Numbered from the stretch's first letter, positions 37,455 to 50,135 are shown. The stretch is DNA of 64,000 bases from Branchiostoma floridae (GCF_000003815.2 NW_023365731.1:81704-145703); one strand, 5' to 3'. A program made the numbers and translations. Notes: generated by a model from the sequence alone, not told the origin.

Positions 37455-37711
37455 AATTCGTGGCGTTGGGCGTGGCGTAACTGGTAGAGTGTTCGGCTCG
37501 GAACCTAGAGGTTCTGAGTTTGATCCCCGCCGTGCCACCGACGTTGTGCCCTTGGGAAAGGCACTTTACACGACCTTCCTCACTTTGCCCAGGTGTAAAA
37601 ATGGGTACCTTCTGTTTGTACTGTGTATGTGGCACTGTTAATATAAGTTACCGAAACTTGAGTGCAGTGCCACATTGTTCTCGTCCGTCCAAAAGCAAAA
37701 TAGACAAAAAA
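37455..37711 (+). mobile_element. Full-length tRNA-derived SINE with target duplication
   Basis: A 257-bp element. The tRNA-like head has box A (TGGCGTAACTGGTAGAGTG) and box B (GGTTCTGAGTTTGATCC). A central block (CTTGGGAAAGGCACTTTACA, CCCAGGTGTAAAAATGGG) and an A-rich tail follow. AATTAAAG is repeated at 37447-37454 and 37712-37719. Units 1 and 2 have the empty site (near 11850 and 24560). It is the best-preserved member of this SINE family in the window. Confidence 0.88.
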
Positions 37712-38318
37712 AATTAAAGGATAGTTACAGTAATAAGAAAATACAACAACAAATACAATTCCAGTAATAAAATCACCTACAATAATTAAGAGCATTAATA
37801 TAAACATTTGCACGCATTTAAACAGAAAATATAGGTATGCAAACTGATTCAAATTTAATACATCGTAATAAGCACAATACAAAAATTACCATGTACAATT
37901 TAAGAACACTGATTTTAAACATTTGCACTCATTTAAACAGAAAGTATGCAAAATGATTCACATTTGATATACTGTACTCAACAAAAATACTTAGACAAAA
38001 ATACCATGTAAACCGTAAATACAAAAAGGGAATTTTAAGGATTACGTGCTTTTATAATCCATGTATTGTTTCTATAATTTTTCAATGAACAAATAAGCAG
38101 GCATTTAGAAACAGATAAGTAAACAAAAACAACAACAGTCCCCTCCAGCCTTCTGTGTTGCCACTCTGACTAAGAAACTTGAATAATCAACAGCTTTTGG
38201 TTGGTTGCAGACTATTAAAGCTTGAGTGGAAATTGCCAAACCGTTGCTGATGTTTTCTATTCATGCTGTGAAGATTAACTCATAACTGGCATAACTGCGA
38301 CGGTACATAAATCTTTGG

Positions 38319-38772
38319 TAAGGCTGGGTACCGGTACGGTGTACCAGTAAACACCGGTTTTTCAAATTGGACCGGTCCTGAAAAACCGGACCTGAGAAAA
38401 TTCCGTGGACCGAATGTTGGACCGATTGGAAATTAAAATGAACTGATTATATGATCAGGCATTCACACGTTTTCGGGGTTATAGGTCGAGACAAATAACA
38501 AGAACGAAGCAGAGTAGACTCTATAGTAATTTTTACCAACTTTTACAGTCAATCGTACAGAGGTAGTTAGCCTTGTAGGATTTTTAAAACGCCAGTGGGA
38601 GTCGAATACTGCACAATGCATATTTCTTTGTAGCAAAATGGACCATTGTTTGGAGTGTCGTCCATTCACAAGTTTTTACATAACGAATCAGGTCCAGGTT
38701 CAGGTCCGGACCTGGACCTGATTCTCTGGACCTAAACCGGACCTGAATTTTCTGTACCGGTACCCACCCCTA
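38319..38772. mobile_element. hAT-type MITE with 8-bp target duplication
   Basis: A 454-bp element with ends GGCTGGGTACCGGTAC and GTACCGGTACCCACCCC, rich in GGTCCGG-type inner repeats. ATCTTTGG is duplicated at 38311-38318 and 38773-38780, the 8-bp signature of hAT elements. Unit 2 near 25210 shows the empty site. A second copy in reverse orientation is at 49689-50135. Confidence 0.88.
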
Positions 38773-41285
38773 ATCTTTGGCATGTTAGGGGATCTTTCAT
38801 CTTCTGTTTACGAACAAGTGCTGTAGTCGCAGCGATGGGCTGAATTGCGAGGAGCTTACACTAGGCGGCGCTAAATCACAAGGGTCTGAAGCGGCTGCCA
38901 TTCAGCACTACCTAAAGTGACCTCAATACGACAGCATTTATCTATTTCCTCAAGCAACCGGACGACAATTGAAAATTCCAAAAATCTATTTTTTCTATCC
39001 AGTTACTTAGTAAATAATATCTTGCGTAAATCTTATCTTATTACCTGGATGTCTAACTTTCATAGCGTAGATGTTTTCGAATCTGTGTTCGTAGAATCCA
39101 TAGTTGACCATTTCAAAATCAAAACCACACTATAGGCATAACAAAGGTCTTATTCTACAAGAAATGGGACTCTTTTACACCTTGCCTTTTTTACACCTTG
39201 TCCTCCTTAACATCTTGACGAAAAAACTTTCTATTCAAATTTGTTTAGTAAGAGATGTAGATAGTTACAGTGTTGTCTCCTTCATCAGTGACTACCAGCT
39301 GTACTTCTGGTCCTACTGCAATACGATATGGCTTCCTCAAGCCAGTAGCCACTTTGCGAACAAATTTTCCTCCACTTGTAAACATGGACACCCAACCCCT
39401 CTCATTCCAGTTTCCTTGATCTGACACCAAAATGTGACCAGAAATGTCAGTACAGACACCTCGGGGATATGTCAGCCCACCATTATCCCTGCCCTCAACC
39501 CCAAAATTGAACAGAAGATGTCCTGTCTGGTTAAACACGTGAACGATGCTATTTTCTATCGTAAGAATGTTTCCATCCCCATTGACGGCGATTGATGGTA
39601 AACAAGAAATCTCTAACTGAAGCTTCCTCACAAACACGCCGTTTGCATGAAATATGTGTACCTCACAGCTGCCTGTGCCTCGTTTAATGACCAGAATTTT
39701 GTTACTGTGCACATCCACTGTAATAGCACGAGAGCGACTGTTGTTTGGAACCCCAAACTTTGCCAACGCTCGACCATCCCTGCTGTATTGTACAGTATAG
39801 GAGCCAACAAATACCAACTTGCCCACTACCCACAGGTTATCATTGCCATCAATTGAGATATCCTCTGGAATCATGTTCCTGCCAGGTTTCCCCGGAACAG
39901 TTGTCAAGAAATGCCGAATGTAAACCCCATTCATGTTAAACACTTGAACCCGACCCTTGTCATGATCAGCTACGAGTATCTCGTTTCTAGACGATACAGC
40001 AACTCAGCAAACTTCCCCGGTACTGATCCTAACCCACCGAATGTGATGACGCGACTTTTTTCACCATCTGTCTTCGTTTCTGAAACAACAACAAAAACAA
40101 GCATAAATACCATCGATACATAGTATAATATGACTTGTTACCAATCCTTAGTATGGTTAACACATACGCTCTGTAATAAACCCACTCAAGGATCCAACTG
40201 CGCATACGCAAGTCAAAGGTAATTTATCTACAGTTCTTGTCAAAACCATTCTGTACACATGTCCAAGTACATGCGACCTCCTTTCGTCGGCTTAACAGCA
40301 TAAATGTAGTTTTGTTCCCTTTGACCTGTGTATGGGTAGCTGGATCCGTGAACTGGCTTTAATATATATTATTAGTTGATTTTGTTCAGCAAGTTTGATG
40401 TAATAAAATTTGAAAATATCTATCAAAAATATCTGTGGTATCTTCACCTCCCTTGCTGATAGTGGTGTGTAAGTTCTCACTCAGAGCTGTGGTAGGTTTA
40501 ACGGTTGGCTGGGCTGTGTAGCCGGTCCATGACAAAACCTGTGAAAAAAACATGCAGATTAATAACATGTCATTTTGCCATCCCATTGTAACCAGGAGCA
40601 CTTAAATTCCTGAAGAGCATTTGAAATATAGAATTTTAATAATCAAATAAATGAAGTGGCGATTTAACACTAACGAATTGACTGTTTTGAATACTACTTG
40701 TTGGTACGTAGTGTTTTCTAAATATGTAATTTTGAATACAGCACTCCGATTTACAATCACAATTAGAGTAATTAAAACTAATTAAGTTAGACATTTTTAC
40801 ACAACATTGCTGTCGTTCCTTTATTTGTTGCAAAATGGTGCAAACATAACAAAATTTAATATACTTACAGTATTGGTAGGTGCCGACACAACAGTGTACA
40901 CTGTTGTTGCAGACACATTATCTCTCTGGCTTTGAACTGTGCTTGCGATTGTTATCTGTAACAGAAAATGTTCGTCCTGTCAGGCAGACTAATGAAAATT
41001 TACATTTTTAAGTAAACCTGATTAATAAATTTTTTTTTAATTTTTTTATTGACATTCTCCATATACATATGGAGGGTATGGCGAAACAGGTGTCAAAGAC
41101 GCCTTTTCAAAGCCACCATACCGTTGGCTTTGTTGTTCGGAGTTTCCATCTCCTAGGAGGACTTCCGACCAAGGATGCAAAGGGTTCCTCCTACCCCTGA
41201 CTCGTGTGTCATGACGGGTGCGTCATGCCCGAACATGCCCCTATGGCCTGTCACCACAACAAAGGCCTGTCACTGCCACTAGCCG

Positions 41286-41440
41286 CAGCTATGTACTCAT
41301 TTACACCTGAGTTAGGTGAGGAAAGCCGTGTAAAGTGCCTTTCCCAAGGGCACAAGATCGGTGACACGGCAAGCGGATTTGAACCCGGGACCTCTCGGGC
41401 CTGAGACCAACGCGCTCCCGATCGTGCCACGCGGTCCCAC
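41286..41440 (-). mobile_element. SINE fragment inside intron 2 of copy D
   Basis: The minus strand carries a good box B (GGTTCAAATCC-type near 41383) and the CCTTGGGAAAGGCACTTTACA block, followed by TAACTCAGGTGTAAATGAG. It belongs to the same or a sister SINE family as 37455-37711. Confidence 0.6.
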
Positions 41441-42094
41441 GCTATTTTGTTCCTTGTTTGATTGGTCTGAAATTTTCCGGCCATGCTAATTTCAGGAAAG
41501 AATCACAATCGTCTAGCGACCACTTATAGGGTAACGCTTTGTATTTGGCACGTTAAGGCAGGGCGGGAAGTCATGTAGGCATTTACCTTAATATTTATAA
41601 TAGGCGTTGTAGAATACGGATAGTTCAGCGGACGGGATTCCAGGGGCCCAGCGAGGAAGAGTCCAGACAGGATCATTGCCACTGCAGCTGATGCAGTGAC
41701 GACTGCACAAACCAGCTGTGCGCATGTGCAGGAAGAACGCATTGGGCCACGAGGAGCAGGTTTCCCGTCTGTAGAAATTAAGAAAATTAAGATTGATGTA
41801 AATCATCATATGATAGCAGAAATTAATATGTATATGTTGCAGTCAAATCCAGTGATTGATGAATATAATTACACGAAATCTCTCAAAAAAAAGTGCTCTC
41901 TAAAAGCCGAAGTGGCATGCTCTAAGTTACATCTATGAAAACACACAACAACATATTCAGTTAGTATTACATTCCAAGGGACGTATAAGTAGTGGAGTAA
42001 ATGTGCAAAAACAACTCGTAAGTTGATTTTGTCTCACCTGATGGAGGATTGGTGCTCTCAGTTGGTTCGTTTAAATCCAAGTACAAATGTTCGT

Positions 42095-42590
42095 CATCAT
42101 CAACATCGTTATTTGCATATGCCTCTTCAGCTGTATCATCATCATTTTCATATACATCTTCAGCCACATCTTTATCATTTTCATATACATCTGCAGCCAC
42201 ATCTTCATCATTTTCATATACCTTTTTAACCCCATCATCTTCATTTCCTACAGTTACATCATCATCATTTTCATAGACATCTTCAGCCATATCATCGTCA
42301 TTTTCATATGCATTTTCTTCAAGTACATCTTTATCATTTTCATATACATCTACAGCTATGTCATCATCATCATTTTTATATACATCTGCTACCACATCAT
42401 CATCATTTTCATATACATCTCCAGGTACATCATCATCATTGTCACATACATTTTCAGCTACATCATCCTCATGTTCATACACATCCACAACTATATCATC
42501 ATCATTTATATATACATCTTCAGGTACATCATCGTCATCGTCATTTTCATTTACATTTTCAGCTACGTCGTCGTCTTTTTTATATCCATC
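42095..42590 (-). repeat. 33-bp minisatellite coding the acidic Tyr repeats of copy D
   Basis: Diverged copies of a 33-bp unit coding DVYENDDDVAE. Tyr is followed by Asn at +2 in most units even where +1 changes (YEN, YIN, YKN, YAN). Confidence 0.85.
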
Positions 42591-42737
42591 TTTAGCCACT
42601 GCAGTATCTGTTCCAGTTGCGTGATGAACGGAGACGTCGCAACGCTGGGTCCGTATGGGCCGTGGGTCTGCAGTATGACCAGACGCTTTGTCTTCTTGAG
42701 TTGTCTGCATGGTTCGGAGGCTACCTTGCTGCATCAT

Positions 42738-44844
42738 TATTGTCTGTTGTTCCTCGTATGTACCTGATAGTTTCTAGTATCGGCTGTTTGGGGTAATCTC
42801 TGATCCTGACCGAACACAGAACCCCCTTCCCCGCAAAAAAAACTGCCTTTTGGTGCTTCTACAAATGTTTGGAGCTATAAAAACGCTGCTTATGCTGGCT
42901 AGAGTAAGTATAACTGCAAAAAATACAACAAATCGTGGTCATATCTAAACAAAAAACCCTCAAGATTTTTGGCTCGGGGCACTCCAGTAATACTAATCTG
43001 TTTTAACACTATTCGATATTAACATAAGATACAGTAACTGAACTCCTGCCTTTTCAGGGATTTCTTGTAGCCCAGATTGATGGTGAAGTTCTCTCTACAT
43101 CTTTCCTGGTGGGTAATTTTGATAAACTCTGTCACTGGTCATGGCCGTAGACACCAAAAGCTGTCTTCACAGGGTATCCAGGAGCGGTGGGTTAGGGACA
43201 CGTTAGAAAGACGAGGTAAGGATAAAAATGGTGGAACATGGTGATTTCGCTGCTGTTACAATGGTACACAATAACAAAGCTTAAATAATTGTCTAGACCG
43301 TTCACAAGAAAACAGGTCAAACTGTTGTACAGATATGATTGGAATTGGTTACTTTTAATCTCTTGAGGAATGATTTTGCAGTCGAAATTAGCAATTTATG
43401 ACTCATGTTCTCAGACCAATATGCCTGAGACCAATTTGTTATTATTTTCTTCATTCGTTGGTCCTTTGAATGAGCCGGCCAAACCAAAATTGAGACGAAC
43501 TTTATTTGAATACAGAATTTTACATATCTTCTTTTGTTTAAGCTAATAGGAGAATGTTAGATGTCTCTTAAATTCCTAAAGCAAATTCGATAAAATATAT
43601 CTTATGTATCTTGTCACCAAATTAACAATTAGAATCCGTTCCTTCTTAGCAATTTCAGACATCCACCAACAGTCAAAATTTTTTAACTTCCTCGACGGAA
43701 ACTGCATATACGGCATCTTTCAAGCACACAAATCAGATACACAGTGATAAACATAGTATTAACATAATACTAATAGGGCAATTAAGTTGAAATTGCTTCA
43801 ACGGACGGGAAGGGTTTGATTGCAGTATAAGATTTTGCTATGCTTGACAGAACAGACGTGGTAGTCGGTCTGCAGGCAGCCAGGTTTGGTACATTTCTAA
43901 GCAGCATTTTAAACTCCAAAAGGTGCTGATATTTTCCAATAGATCATACATCTGTGAGTTCATAATAAGCCAACTATTTTAGGATGATACGCATGGTAAA
44001 TTACGCGCATCGTGTTTTGTTAAATATTTTGACCTGCTGACGACAGGCCATGTCGTTATTGGTACTTTCTACATGATTTTAGCGTCGAACACATGCAATC
44101 CGCAGTACATGCACATCTACAACGGGGGAGGGGGGGATCGCCAAGGGCTTAAAGCTGACTTGCAACGGGGGCCAAAGGGGAAGTCCGGGGCACAGAATAA
44201 GGAGTTAGGTGGGGTGAAGTAGATTAGGGCACATGAATGAGTTTGCTCTCTGATCATACTTTAATGCATTTAAATCTTCTATTTCTGCACATCTGTACAA
44301 TGTCATACACATTCGTTTCACAAGTAAGTCAACAAAAATATTTTATAACTCTCCTATTGGGTTTGCATTCATTTCAATCTCATCATAACCTCCTCTTATA
44401 GAAAGTCTATGCAGCTTATCATAATTGTCTTCTTCATCACTTACGTCACTTACTTTGAACAGATCCAATGCATTTTATCTTGTTTATTCAGCTGTATATA
44501 TAGGGAGAAATACAGCCGGAGTCTACTATCAAGGGCTAGCCCTGGTAACAATACAATATACAATAATAGCGTTACGTTTACAGATACATGAGGTTTGGTT
44601 TTCGAACTAGGTTATACAGACAACGCAAAAACTGGATAACTTTGACTACAGAGGCGATCTGTGTTTACAAGCTTGACTAGATGTCGCAAGACCCGATGCA
44701 TGTTTGGCCATGTGTCTGTTTTTATATCCATAAACATTGACCAATTCGAAAATAGAATGACACTATAGGCTTGAATAAATTTTTCACAATGCCTTACTTT
44801 AATCAATTGCATATTGCCGGGTAAAGCTTTCTATTCAAATACAT
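42738..44844. other. Upstream region of copy D and spacer to copy E
   Basis: About 42740-43350 is related to the region upstream of copy E (48033-48735), including TTGTCTAGACC..TC..AAGA, so it probably holds the promoter and 5' UTR of copy D. From 43.4 to 44.6 kb I see nothing recognisable. About 44.65-44.84 kb is the 3' flank of copy E, homologous to that of copy D. Confidence 0.5.
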
Positions 44845-47800
44845 TCAGTACGTGCTGTAGATAGTTACAGTGTTATCTCCTTCATCAGTGACTACCAGCT
44901 GTCCTTCTTGTCCTACTGCAATACGATATGGCTTCCTCAAGCCAGTAGCCACTTTGCGAACAAATTTTCCTCCACTTGTAAACATGGACACCCAACCCCT
45001 CTCATTCCAGTTTCCTTGATCTGACACCAAAATGTGACCAGAAATGTCAGTACAGACATCTCGGGGATATGTCAGCCCACCATTGTCCTTGCCCTCACCC
45101 CCAAACTTGAACAGAAGCTGTCCTGTCTGGTTAAACACGTGAACAATGCTATTTTCTATCGTAAGAATGTTTCCATCCCAATTGACGGCGATTGATGGTA
45201 AACAAGAAATCTCTAACTGAAGCTTCCTCACAAACACACCGTTTGCATGAAATATGTATACCTCACAGCTGCCTGTGCCTCGTTTAATGACCAGAATTTT
45301 GTTACTTTGCACATCCACTGTAATAGCACGAGAGCGACTGTTGTTTGGAACCCCAAACTTTGCCAACGCTCGACCATTCCTGTTGTATTGTACAGCGTAG
45401 GAGCCAACAAATACCAACTTGCCCACTACCCACAGGTTATCATTGCCGTCAATTGAGATATCCTCTGGAACCATGTTCCTGCCAGGTTTCCCGGGAACAG
45501 TTGTTAAGAAATGCCGAATGTAAACCCCATTCATGTTAAATACTTGGACGCGATCGTTGTTATAGTCAACTACAAATATCTCGTTCCTAGAAGATACAGC
45601 AACCCCACTTAGGCCAGCGAACTTCCCCAGTGTCGATCCCCGCCCACCAAACGTGATGATGTGACGTTTGCCACCATCTTTCTTCGTCCCTGAAACGACA
45701 AAAAACAATACACATACCATTAACCCCAGATCAGACCGTTATTTTTTGTGACTAAATTTTTCACAGAACAATGTAAAAGTAAAATGTTAATAGTGAAAGA
45801 AATTTTACGTAATTATTGCGTAAAATGACTATATTGGCTGGGACCATAAAAAGGAGTATTCTCAGTAAACTTCAAGATATGCCACAAGAAGGTAACAACA
45901 ACTTAACAGAATAATATTGTCTGGTACGACTTCTGTTGTTAACAACATCATCATTTGGTGTGGGCCTCAGGACACCCCCCCCCCTCTTGAATATGGTTAA
46001 CGCAGTGCGTTGGGACTTGTGCAAATTGTTTAGAAAAGAATTCCCCCCAAAAGACTAATAAAAATAATCCCGTCGACAATTGAAGTTCATTTTTCTATTT
46101 TCTTTCTTATACATTTTAATTTTTCAATATGTAGCAGATAACATTTTTTTCAATGTATCAATAATATGTTTACCTTCACCTTCCTGGCTGGTAGAGGTGC
46201 GCAAGTTCTTTGTAATTGTCGTGACATATGCAACAGTTGTCTTCGCTGTGTAGGTGTATGCGGTCGATGAGAAAACCTGTCGAGGCAGTATACATATGCT
46301 GCATCACTTTTTTTGCAAGGGCACTGGACCAAGAAGCACATTAAATAGAGGAAAACCGTTTTCTACGTAGAAATTTCAAGGAGGTAATCAATCATGAAAC
46401 TATTCACCTCGATATTCCTGATCTGCGTAGTAGTATACGGAGGGTTGCACGGACGGGATTCCAGGGGACCCAGTGATAAAAACTCCTGACAGAATCATTG
46501 CTACTGCAGCGGATGCCGTGATGGCTGCACAAACCAGCTGTGCGCATGTGCAGGAGGGACACTTTAGGACTCGAGGAGCAGGTCGCCCATCTGTAGCAAC
46601 TGATAGAATTAAAACTTTTAAATATTTGCATGATAGCTGACTTGATCTAAAATAACAGTTTTGAATTTCCAACCTTTTTACTTAAATAAAAATGTAATCA
46701 TCATTATTTCCATGTTTTAACATGGTGTATTATTTTGTAACTGGATCAGCGAAGAGGCTGGGACGTATTATTTTGTAACTGGTTCAGCGAAGAGGCTGGG
46801 ACGAGAGCAATTTACACATCCCTAACAAAAACAAAAAAATTATATCTGTCTGCCAGCTCCAACAAAAACGCCGCTACCGTCCAGCTGTGAAATCTAATAA
46901 TACAGGAAGCAGTGAATAGAGGCCAGTTAGCACCTACGTTATATATGTACTATTTGGACATTTCTTTTAGAACTTTACTTACAGTAATAAAAGCTGTAAA
47001 GTGTTCTAAGTAAAGACAAAGCTGCATAGTTACTAGTACTTTCAAACATGTTTAAATTCTAACTGAGTCTATTGTTACTGATTGAAATACTCGTTCTCTT
47101 GAAATGTTCAAAATTGATTTTTACTATGATTTTAGAACCCTCTCTCGAATTCTAGCTCTAGAATGTACTCTAAAGTTAAGTTTATGTTGTTTGTACGTCG
47201 AAAGTTGATTATGACTCACCTGATGGATGACTGGTGCTGTCAGATGGTTCGTTTTGATCCAGGTAATCATTGGCCTCGCCATTTTCATATACATCTCCAG
47301 CCACACAATCATCATTTTCATATGCATCTCTAGCCACACAAACATTATTTCCATATGCATCTCCAGCCACACAATCATCATTTTCATATGCATCTTCAGT
47401 CACACCACCATCATTTTCATATACATCTTTAGCCACATCATCATCATTTTCATACACATTTTCAGTCACATCATCATCATCATTTTCATATCTTTAGCCA
47501 CATCATCTTCATTTTCATACACATTTTCAGTCACATCATCATCATCATTTTCATATACATCTTTAGCCACATCATCATCGTTTTCAAATACATCTTCAGC
47601 CACATCATCATCATTTTCATAAACATTTCCAGCCATATCATCATCACTCCCATACACATCTTCAGCCACATCATTATTTTCATATGCATCTCCAGTCACA
47701 CAATCATCATTTTCATATACATCTTCAGCCACATCATCATTATTCTCATACACATTTTTAGCAACATCATCATCATTTTCATATACATCTCCAGCCACAT

Positions 47801-48032
47801 CATCATCATTCCTATATACATCTTCAGTCACACCATCATCATTTTCATATACATCTTCAGCCACACCATCATCATTTTCATATACATCTTCAGACATGGC
47901 AGTATCTTTTCCTGGTGTGAGATCAACGCTGACATCCAACGACTGAGTCTGTATGGGTTAAGAATGTACAGAAGAACCGGACACTACAACCCCACGAGTT
48001 GTCTGAGTCGGGGAGTCACTCTGCTGCATCAT
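44845..48032 (-). pseudogene. NHL-repeat type II membrane protein, copy E (several lesions)
   Basis: Four minus-strand exons: 48032-47220, 46590-46408, 46276-46174 and 45689-44845. Exon 1 begins MMQQSDSPTQTT as in copy F, but a stop codon (TAA, 47960-47958) stands where F has CAA. Four bases are also missing near 47489 inside the repeat tail, and exon 2 has one extra base after the membrane segment (183 bp against 182). Exon 4, the NHL propeller, is fully open over 281 codons and is the cleanest copy of that domain here. Its blades contain GVAVSSRNEIFVVDYNNDRV, DISIDGNDNLWVVG, AITVDVQSNKILV, SIAVNWDGNILTI, DVCTDISGHILVSDQGN and RIAVGQEGQLVVTDEG, consistent with a six-bladed NHL fold. With three lesions this copy cannot make the full protein from its first ATG. 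Confidence 0.8.
47250..47900 (-). repeat. 33-bp minisatellite coding the acidic Tyr repeats of copy E
   Basis: About eighteen units of an 11-residue motif (EDVYENDDDVA and variants with YRN, YGN or FEN). A 4-bp loss near 47489 shifts the frame in the middle. Confidence 0.88.
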
Positions 48033-48735
48033 TATCGTCAGTAGAGAGATACCTGACGGTGCAGAGAAAGGAAAGACTCTACAACTACAAAAAAACTTTA
48101 TGGTGCGTAATTTCTGCGTCAGCTATATTTGAAATCATTAATTGATCTTTGCTCACCATGCTACATTTGATACATATTTAGTACAATATTTATCTAAAGA
48201 TACTATTTTAATTTGATTCATATGCATTGTAATTGGTACACTATACTATGCCATTTGTACCAATGAACAATAAGCATTTCAATTGTTGAAAAGCAATCTT
48301 TATATTTTCATCGTTGATGACGGTTCAGAATGTAACTTATGGATTATTTCTGAATAGATGAGCTGTTATTGTTACGAGAAACGCCCTTATAATTTTCAAC
48401 GATGGTCGTATTAACCTGTCCTATAAGCATGTATAAATTATTGTAAAAACCTTGTCTTTTCAGCATTCTTCTGTCACGCTAGGTTGATAGACGTCTCCCG
48501 ATTCTTTTCCAGGACTGCAAACTCAGTAAGGTAGTCAGTGGTCTTGTATTTACACAGCAAAAGCTTTTCACAGGGTGTAGATTTTTCGGTAGCTAGGTTG
48601 GCTTCACGTTAACAATGTTGACGAAAACAGGACGAGTGGTGGTGATTGCGCTGATTTAAACCGCAAGAGAGAACAAATGATTGTCTAGACCTTTCTCAAG
48701 ACAATAGGTCAGCTTATCGGACAGAATTTGATTGG
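48033..48735. repeat. Left arm of a large inverted repeat (upstream of copy E)
   Basis: Pairs in inverse orientation with about 48850-50560 upstream of copy F. Shared pieces include ACGCCCTTATAATTTTCAACGA / GTAAATTATGAGGGCGT and AAACCGCAAGAGAGAACAAA / TTTTCTCTCTCGGTTTAAAC. The arm presumably continues through the genes themselves (44.8-48.0 and 50.6-56.9 kb). The promoter and 5' UTR of copy E should lie here. Confidence 0.75.
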
Positions 48736-49142
48736 AAATTATTAGAATCCAATCTCCAAGGAAGCATTACAACTGTTGTCTACCAGTTCCCAGACCAATA
48801 TGCATGTGATCAATTTTTAAAAAAAATTCACTAGATATTTATATATTTCTGTCCGATATACAATGACCTATTTTCTTGAGAAAAGTACAGACAATTATTT
48901 GTTTTCTCTCTCGGTTTAAACATCAGCGCAATCACCAAAACTCGTTCTGCTTTCGTCGACGTTTTTTAACGGAAAGCCAAGCTACCGAAAGCTCTACAAC
49001 TTGCGAAAAGCTGTTGCCGTGTAAGAACAAGAACACTGAATACCTTTCTGAGTTTGCAGTCCAGGGAAGAAATCGAGAGACGTATATCAGCCGTACGTGT
49101 CAGAGGAACCCTGAAAAGACAAGGCTTTTACAATAATTTATA

Positions 49143-49365
49143 ACATACTTCGCATAATTCCACCAGGTGCCATTATACCGCCACCTCAAAAAACGTTGTT
49201 ACAGAGGCCTTCTCAAGATTGTCTTTAACATCTAAATATCTGAATTGTATTACATTTAAGATATTTAACATTCGGTATTCAAGACATTCTTAGGAAGACC
49301 TCCATACTAACGTTTTTGTCACGTGGCGGTATTATGGCACCTGGTGGAATTATGATAGTCGATGT
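49143..49365. mobile_element. MITE with TA target duplication
   Basis: A 223-bp element whose inverted termini share CATAATTCCACCAGGTGCCA, with outer ends ACAT...ATGT. TA stands at 49141-49142 and 49366-49367. The opposite arm of the palindrome (near 48430) has the uninterrupted site. A TA duplication fits the Tc1/mariner superfamily. Confidence 0.8.
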
Positions 49366-49688
49366 TACATGCTTATAGGACAGGTTAATGCGACCGTCGT
49401 TGTAAATTATGAGGGCGTTTCTTGTAAAAATATTAGCTCATATACTATTCAGAAACAATCCATATTTGACATTTTGAACAGTCATCAACGATGAAAATAT
49501 AATCAAGATCGCTTCTCAAAAAGGGAAATTGGTCTATTGTTTATTGGTACCAATGGCATAAACTATCATGAACAAGAACATTCTATGTCAAGTAATTACG
49601 TCACAGTACAATAATGTAAAGTTCGGATTGCACTGTCTTTGTCTGGTTCACATCGCACCGATGATGTTTTGTTTCATTCTGTACCGTA

Positions 49689-50135
49689 GGGCTGGGTACC
49701 GGTACAGAAACTTCAGGTCCATGTCCGGTTCAGATCCAGAGGATCAGGTCCAGGTCCGGACCTGAACCTGGAGCTGATTCAGTATGTGAAAACTTGTGAA
49801 TGGACAAGACTCATAAAGGTCCATTTCGCTGCAAAGAAATTTATACTTTGGAGTATTCGACTCCCACTGGCGTCTTAAACCCTACAAGGCTAACTGCCTC
49901 TCTACCATTGGCTGTAGACCTTGGTAGGAACGACTATAGACTCTACGCTCCTTCACTCTTGTTATTTCTTCGACCGGTAAGCCACAAAACGTGTGAATGT
50001 CTGATCATTTAGTCTATTCATTGTCCAATAGGTCCAACATCCGGTCCACCACATTTTTTCAGGTCCGGTTTTTCCGGACCGGTCCAATAAGAAAAACTGG
50101 TTTTGTACCGGTGCACTGTACCGGTACCCACCCCT
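49689..50135. mobile_element. hAT-type MITE, second copy (reversed)
   Basis: Ends TAGGGCTGGGTACCGGTAC and GTACCGGTACCCACCCCTA, same family as 38319-38772 but inverted. The flanks repeat TTCTGTAC, though two bases intervene on the left, so the exact border is uncertain. Confidence 0.8.

Larger units (their letters stand above)
32091..39244. other. Spacer of unit 3 and region before the NHL cluster, no convincing gene
   Basis: Close to units 1 and 2 for about 1.2 kb, then more diverged up to about 38.83 kb, where homology ends. It holds a GA-rich run (34272-34310), a tRNA-like SINE, a TG microsatellite, a full-length SINE and a hAT MITE. From about 39105 it is the 3' flank of the NHL copy D, homologous to the flanks of the other NHL copies. 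Confidence 0.6.
39245..42737 (-). pseudogene. NHL-repeat type II membrane protein, copy D (10-bp deletion)
   Basis: Five minus-strand exons: 42737-42038, 41768-41587, 40955-40869, 40538-40448 and 40079-39245, all with GT/AG borders and matching phases. Exon 1 encodes an acidic tail of degenerate 11-residue repeats (DVYENDDDVAE). Exon 2 encodes a membrane segment (LVCAVVTASAAVAMILSGLF) preceded by basic residues, which favours an inside N-terminus. Exons 3 and 4 encode a Thr/Ser-rich stalk; exon 3 (29 codons) has no counterpart in the other copies. Exon 5 encodes the NHL beta-propeller. Near 40000, just after the start of exon 5, ten bases found in copy E are missing. The frame shifts and soon stops; the rest of the propeller (39943-39245) is open only in the other frame. 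The second of two possible donors after exon 4 (GTGAAG|GTAAAC in copy E) is also destroyed here, leaving only the upstream GTGAAG donor. Confidence 0.75.

Noticed and set aside
37178-37480. Cys/Val-rich open frames
   Set aside because: Produced by the TG microsatellite.
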